A program made the translations under genes and the position numbers. Positions 20,711 through 23,301 of a stretch of DNA of 23,301 nucleotides are shown in pieces. Within the stretch, counting starts at the first letter, position 1. Every line of letters begins with the position of its first letter. The notes below the pieces were generated by a model that was given only the letters and a program-made list of their open reading frames with translations, made no database searches and was not told the origin of the DNA. This stretch comes from a virus, in IMG/VR virus record IMGVR_UViG_3300005295_000055, positions 1-23,301 of that record; one strand, written 5' to 3'.

Positions 20711-21120
20711 AAATTTCCGGCGGTGTTCACGAACACCCAGGCCTGCTTGCGCAGATAGGCCATGCCAGGATCGTTGTAGAACTCGACCGCATTCTCCTTG
20801 GAGAACGGGACATCGAGTGCTTCACCGCTCGCTGGGTCGACCAGATACCAGCCGACCGTCAGCGCGACCAGTTTTTCGATCTGGCCGTCGGTTAAATCAT
20901 CGCCATCATCTTGCAGGTTTCGGCCCGAGCGCAGTTTGCGGATCTGCTGCAGGTTTTGCTTGCGATCGATTTCGCGCCCGGCATCGCTGTCGGCTGACAG
21001 CAGAGAGAGGAAGGCCTGTTTGCCATCTTTGTCGGTCAGGACCGCATCGGTCAGCGGATCAATGATCGGCATCTTGAATGCGTCGGACGTATTTGTCGCG
21101 AGCGCGGAAAACTTACCCAT
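20644..21120 (-). CDS. Tail assembly chaperone (gpG-like)
   Basis: This 158-residue protein starts at an ATG behind AAAGGAG. It reads as a helical, acidic protein (PIIDPLTDAVLTDKDGKQ, then DLTDGQIEKLVALTVGWYL) and ends with a disordered Ser/Thr/Ala tail after residue 137. It lies between the tail tube and tape measure genes, the place of lambda gpG. In siphoviruses the short form and the rare frameshifted long form together guide tail tube assembly on the tape measure. The residues after F137 are read in place of the extension when no frameshift occurs. Confidence 0.8.
   Translation of the reverse strand: MGKFSALATNTSDAFKMPIIDPLTDAVLTDKDGKQAFLSLLSADSDAGREIDRKQNLQQIRKLRSGRNLQDDGDDLTDGQIEKLVALTVGWYLVDPASGEALDVPFSKENAVEFYNDPGMAYLRKQAWVFVNTAGNFIKRSSKASVSSPSTNSAGAAG
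20710..20716 (-). promoter_or_regulatory. Programmed -1 frameshift slippery heptamer A AAT TTT
   Basis: AAATTTT on the minus strand fits X XXY YYZ exactly in the chaperone frame: Asn codon AAT at 20715-20713 and Phe codon TTT at 20712-20710. A one-base slip joins residue 137 (Phe) to the Tyr codon TAT at 20710-20708. Both tRNAs can re-pair with AAA and TTT after the slip. Confidence 0.75.
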
Positions 21121-21146
21121 GGAATTCTCCTTTGGTGGGAAGGAAT

Positions 21147-21179
21147 GGGCCGCGGCCGATCACCCATCGCCCGCGGCCC
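21147..21179. other. Intergenic hairpin between tail tube and chaperone genes
   Basis: GGGCCGCGG at 21147-21155 and CCGCGGCCC at 21171-21179 form a perfect 9-bp stem with a 15-base loop in the 142-base gap. On the transcribed minus strand it is followed by ATTCC, not a T run, so it is not a clear terminator. It could stabilise or attenuate the abundant tail tube message. Confidence 0.4.
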
Positions 21180-21262
21180 GGCTGCGCAACCGCAAAGTCC
21201 GGCGCATCACTGCGGCGGTCCTTTGTCGCTCTGCCCCGTGGTGGGCGGGGAAGCCGAACCGA

Positions 21263-22510
21263 TCAGACTGCCTCGGTGTCGTGGATGCGGATGGTGGTGG
21301 CGTCATCGCCGGCCGTTGTGCCGGCGGCTTTGAGCGCCTGGAATGGCATGGTGATGGCCTGGCCGCTTTCGCCCTGCGTTGCGACGTCGGCATCGCCGAA
21401 CTTGACGCGCGGCAGGTAGATCGACATCGCTTGTGCGTTCACCGCAGAGCTCGCGGTCAGATAGGCCAGGATCGACACCTCGGTTTCATTCTTGAAATCG
21501 TTCACCAGCGTCGAGTCCTCGAAAAATGCCGTGACCTGCCCGCTGACATTGGCGAGGCCAAGGAATATCTCGGGCACGAAGTTCTGCCCGACCACGCCAT
21601 CGGAAGACGGATTCAGGTTGAGGTTGATGTCGATGCCAGTGACGACACCAACGACCGTGCCGCCGACCCGCAAGAGACCGTTCACCGCCGCGATCAGGCC
21701 GGTGGTGGTCTCGGCCGTGGGCGCGGTAAAGAATGGGGCCGAGCCGCCGCTTGCGACTTCCATGTCGCGGCCCATGAACGGGACCTCGATCGTACCTATG
21801 CCGGTCGCCGGCAATTTGAGCGAGAACCCGCCGACGCGGCATTCGGTAAACAGCCGCGAAATATCGATATCCGAATTGTAGATCTCGATGCCATATTTGC
21901 GATTGACGAAGCTCGATGACGGCACATAGATCGACTTGCCGGTTGTCACCAGTGAAAAGCTGGTGTCGGCGGTCATTGTATCCGGCGCCGGGTAGACCGA
22001 TATCGTGCGGTTCGATCCGCCAGAAAAGCCCGTGATCAGGAAGTTTTTCGTATTGTTGTCGGCGTCCGACATGCCGGTGAGCCGGAAGATCATGCCGGTG
22101 CGCAGGCCAAGTGCGACGGGATCGCCGCCGCCGGCGGTAAACTTGCTGGTCGTGTTATCGGCCGACAGAGAGGTCAACGCGCTCGGGCCAAGCGTAATCG
22201 CCGCAGCCTTGGTGCCGCGACACGCCGCTTCGATAAAGTCGAAATAGGTCGCACATGACAATTCGCCAGAAATAGAGCCGGTTGCCCGTTTTACCCCGTG
22301 CCGAAAATCCTGAAGCTGCCGGTCGGTACGGATTTCGTTTGCGGCGTAAGTGTCCTTGGCAAGTTTGAGCGACGATGAGACGCGGCGTAGCGTTTGACCG
22401 CCGGTCGCCACCAGATCGCTCGCTGACACAGCTTGCGCATTCGAGGCGATTGTGCCCGATGCATAGGCCTTATATCGAACTGATGCTTGTACGCCTTCCG
22501 CGAGCGACAT
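21263..22510 (-). CDS. Major tail tube protein (Phage_tube_2-like)
   Basis: This 415-residue protein starts at an ATG behind AAAGGAAA. RYKAYASGTIASNA, LRRVSSSLKLAKDTYAANEI, DRQLQDFRHGVKRATGSISG and SCATYFDFIEAACRGTKAAA (residues 11-100) match the start of long tail tube proteins of siphoviruses, including the -I-R-T-D-R-Q-x-x-D-x-R-x-G- motif. The later domain has a second beta-rich repeat (residues 230-330), so the tube subunit may carry an outer decoration domain. It should polymerise into the hollow tail around the tape measure. The order terminator, tube, chaperone supports the call. Confidence 0.85.
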   Translation of the reverse strand: MSLAEGVQASVRYKAYASGTIASNAQAVSASDLVATGGQTLRRVSSSLKLAKDTYAANEIRTDRQLQDFRHGVKRATGSISGELSCATYFDFIEAACRGTKAAAITLGPSALTSLSADNTTSKFTAGGGDPVALGLRTGMIFRLTGMSDADNNTKNFLITGFSGGSNRTISVYPAPDTMTADTSFSLVTTGKSIYVPSSSFVNRKYGIEIYNSDIDISRLFTECRVGGFSLKLPATGIGTIEVPFMGRDMEVASGGSAPFFTAPTAETTTGLIAAVNGLLRVGGTVVGVVTGIDINLNLNPSSDGVVGQNFVPEIFLGLANVSGQVTAFFEDSTLVNDFKNETEVSILAYLTASSAVNAQAMSIYLPRVKFGDADVATQGESGQAITMPFQALKAAGTTAGDDATTIRIHDTEAV

Positions 22511-22571
22511 GGCGGTTTCCTTTCGAGATGGAGTGCGACGGCATCACGCCGGCGCTTTCGTTTCAAATAGA

Positions 22572-23054
22572 TTAGCCGACGAGGTCGAAAAACATGTCGA
22601 TCTCACAGACCGCGCAATAATAGTTGTCGACTTCGTTGGCGCTTAAGCCCTGCGGCTTGATGCCGGACCGATCGCCGCCCAGCGGGTAGATCGTTGCATC
22701 AAAGCAATGCAGATCGGCACTGCGAAAGCCGCGAAATAAAGTCGCAACCTGTTCGGCCAGATCGCTGGCAGCGGCAAAACCCGCCCCGCGCGGCACAAAA
22801 CAGAAGGCCTCAATGCGGCAGGGATGGCGCCATAGATTTGCGCCGGTGCCGCCACCAAATCCTGCAAGAAAGGCTTTCTCGGCGGCGAGCTCGATATAGA
22901 TGAATGCCGCAGGGATATCTGGCAGGCCAAAATTGCCATCGGTGTCGGCATCCTCATTCTGCCAATAGAGCTGCGCCTGAGTGCTGCCATAGGTCGGGCG
23001 ATTTGCTTCAAGCCGCGTCCTGATTGCCGCCTGCGCCGCGGTCGCTGTGGTCAT
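22572..23054 (-). CDS. Tail terminator-like protein
   Basis: This 160-residue protein begins TTATAAQAAIRTRLEANRPT, then has YWQNEDADTDGNFGLPDIPA and IYIELAAEKAFLAGFGGGTG, and ends VDNYYCAVCEIDMFFDLVG. This layout (helix, beta sheet with the pattern PAAFIYIEL, second helix, final strand of a dimer or hexamer) fits the small tail terminator proteins that cap the tail tube before head joining. It lies between the connector and the tail tube gene, the normal place. The DUF4128 family is a likely match but was not tested. Confidence 0.75.
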   Translation of the reverse strand: MTTATAAQAAIRTRLEANRPTYGSTQAQLYWQNEDADTDGNFGLPDIPAAFIYIELAAEKAFLAGFGGGTGANLWRHPCRIEAFCFVPRGAGFAAASDLAEQVATLFRGFRSADLHCFDATIYPLGGDRSGIKPQGLSANEVDNYYCAVCEIDMFFDLVG

Positions 23055-23056
23055 GC

Positions 23057-23301
23057 TTAGCCCTTCACCACCAGGTCATAGGCGATCAAGGTGTCGCCGA
23101 GCGCGCGCGTCGTATCATCGAGCCCGGTGATGGTGTGCTCTTTGTCATCGATCACGATCTTGTCGCTCGAGCGTAGTGGCAGGACAAATCCGGCATCGAT
23201 TAAATCCTGCGCCAGCGCGATCACCTGCTGACTGCCTTCCTGTAGTGCACCGACCAATGGCTCGTCGTGCGTGCCCGACACGCGGGTGGCCAGCACCCGC
23301 G
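23057..23301 (-). CDS. Head-tail connector protein (5' end cut by window edge)
   Basis: The frame is open to the window edge. A GTG at 23296 could start an 79-residue protein, but the pattern RVLATRVSGTHDEPLVGALQ is interior in related proteins, so the gene is probably longer. SQQVIALAQDLIDAGFVLPL, KIVIDDKEHTITGLD and TRALGDTLIAYDLVVKG follow the shape of small phage head-tail joining proteins, a beta barrel with a GDTLIAYxLVVxG end. It is the first late gene seen here and precedes the terminator by two bases. Function is inferred from position and pattern. Confidence 0.6.
   Translation of the reverse strand, partial: RVLATRVSGTHDEPLVGALQEGSQQVIALAQDLIDAGFVLPLRSSDKIVIDDKEHTITGLDDTTRALGDTLIAYDLVVKG

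Noticed and set aside
20798-21919. Long plus-strand ORF (373 codons) opposite the tail tube and chaperone genes
   Set aside because: It is antisense to two genes with clear order and motifs; its composition is Arg/Ser/Gly-rich as expected for a GC-rich shadow frame.
1-23301. CRISPR array or insertion sequence
   Set aside because: No spaced direct repeat array, transposase gene or terminal inverted repeats flanking a transposase were seen.

Overview
The window is a continuous piece of a temperate, long-tailed (siphovirus-type) phage or prophage from a high-GC Gram-negative host. The xis/int style, a DUF3606 protein, a GH19 lysin, a TipJ-like tail tip and the overall codon use suggest an alphaproteobacterium, probably of the Bradyrhizobium/Nitrobacteraceae type. 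That host assignment is inference. No host gene is visible in the window.

Left part, plus strand, about 150-6627: a tight run of small early or accessory genes, many joined by ATGA stop/start overlaps. It holds winged-helix-like and CxxC (probable zinc-knuckle) proteins, a YegP/DUF1508-like protein, a 24-residue microprotein, a small SAM methyltransferase-like protein with a DPPH motif, a tRNA-Arg(UCU), a coiled-coil protein with a TTG start, a glycosyltransferase-like protein, a DUF3606 protein and a degenerate HNH-like protein. An excisionase-like protein and a tyrosine integrase close the run. A hairpin plus T tract ends the int transcript at about 6654.

Junction, 6628-6819: a short non-coding gap between int and the convergent late operon. 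It contains an inverted repeat flanked by an imperfect direct repeat, which is a candidate attP.

Right part, minus strand, 23301 down to 6820: the late operon, read right to left. In transcription order it holds a head-tail connector (cut by the window edge), tail terminator, tail tube protein, tail assembly chaperone with a probable -1 frameshift (A AAT TTT), an unassigned 249-residue protein, tape measure, gpM-like minor tail protein, DUF1833 protein, NlpC/P60 peptidase, TipJ-like tip protein, a fibre/receptor-binding-like protein, a small acidic protein, a DUF1353 protein, and a long lysis/membrane module. The lysis module has a GH19 endolysin with a C-terminal membrane segment, several one- to four-TM proteins, a 3-TM holin candidate, a free-standing OmpR/PhoB-type winged-helix protein, and a secreted M15-like peptidase. 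A small membrane protein gene, which contains a terminator-like hairpin, comes last.

The best second-look items are the frameshifting chaperone, the terminator inside the last membrane-peptide gene, a hydrophobic ORF nested out of frame in the M15-like gene, the candidate attP, and the DNA-binding protein inside the lysis module. Most of the content is recognisable phage biology. No wholly new multi-gene system could be shown from sequence reading alone.
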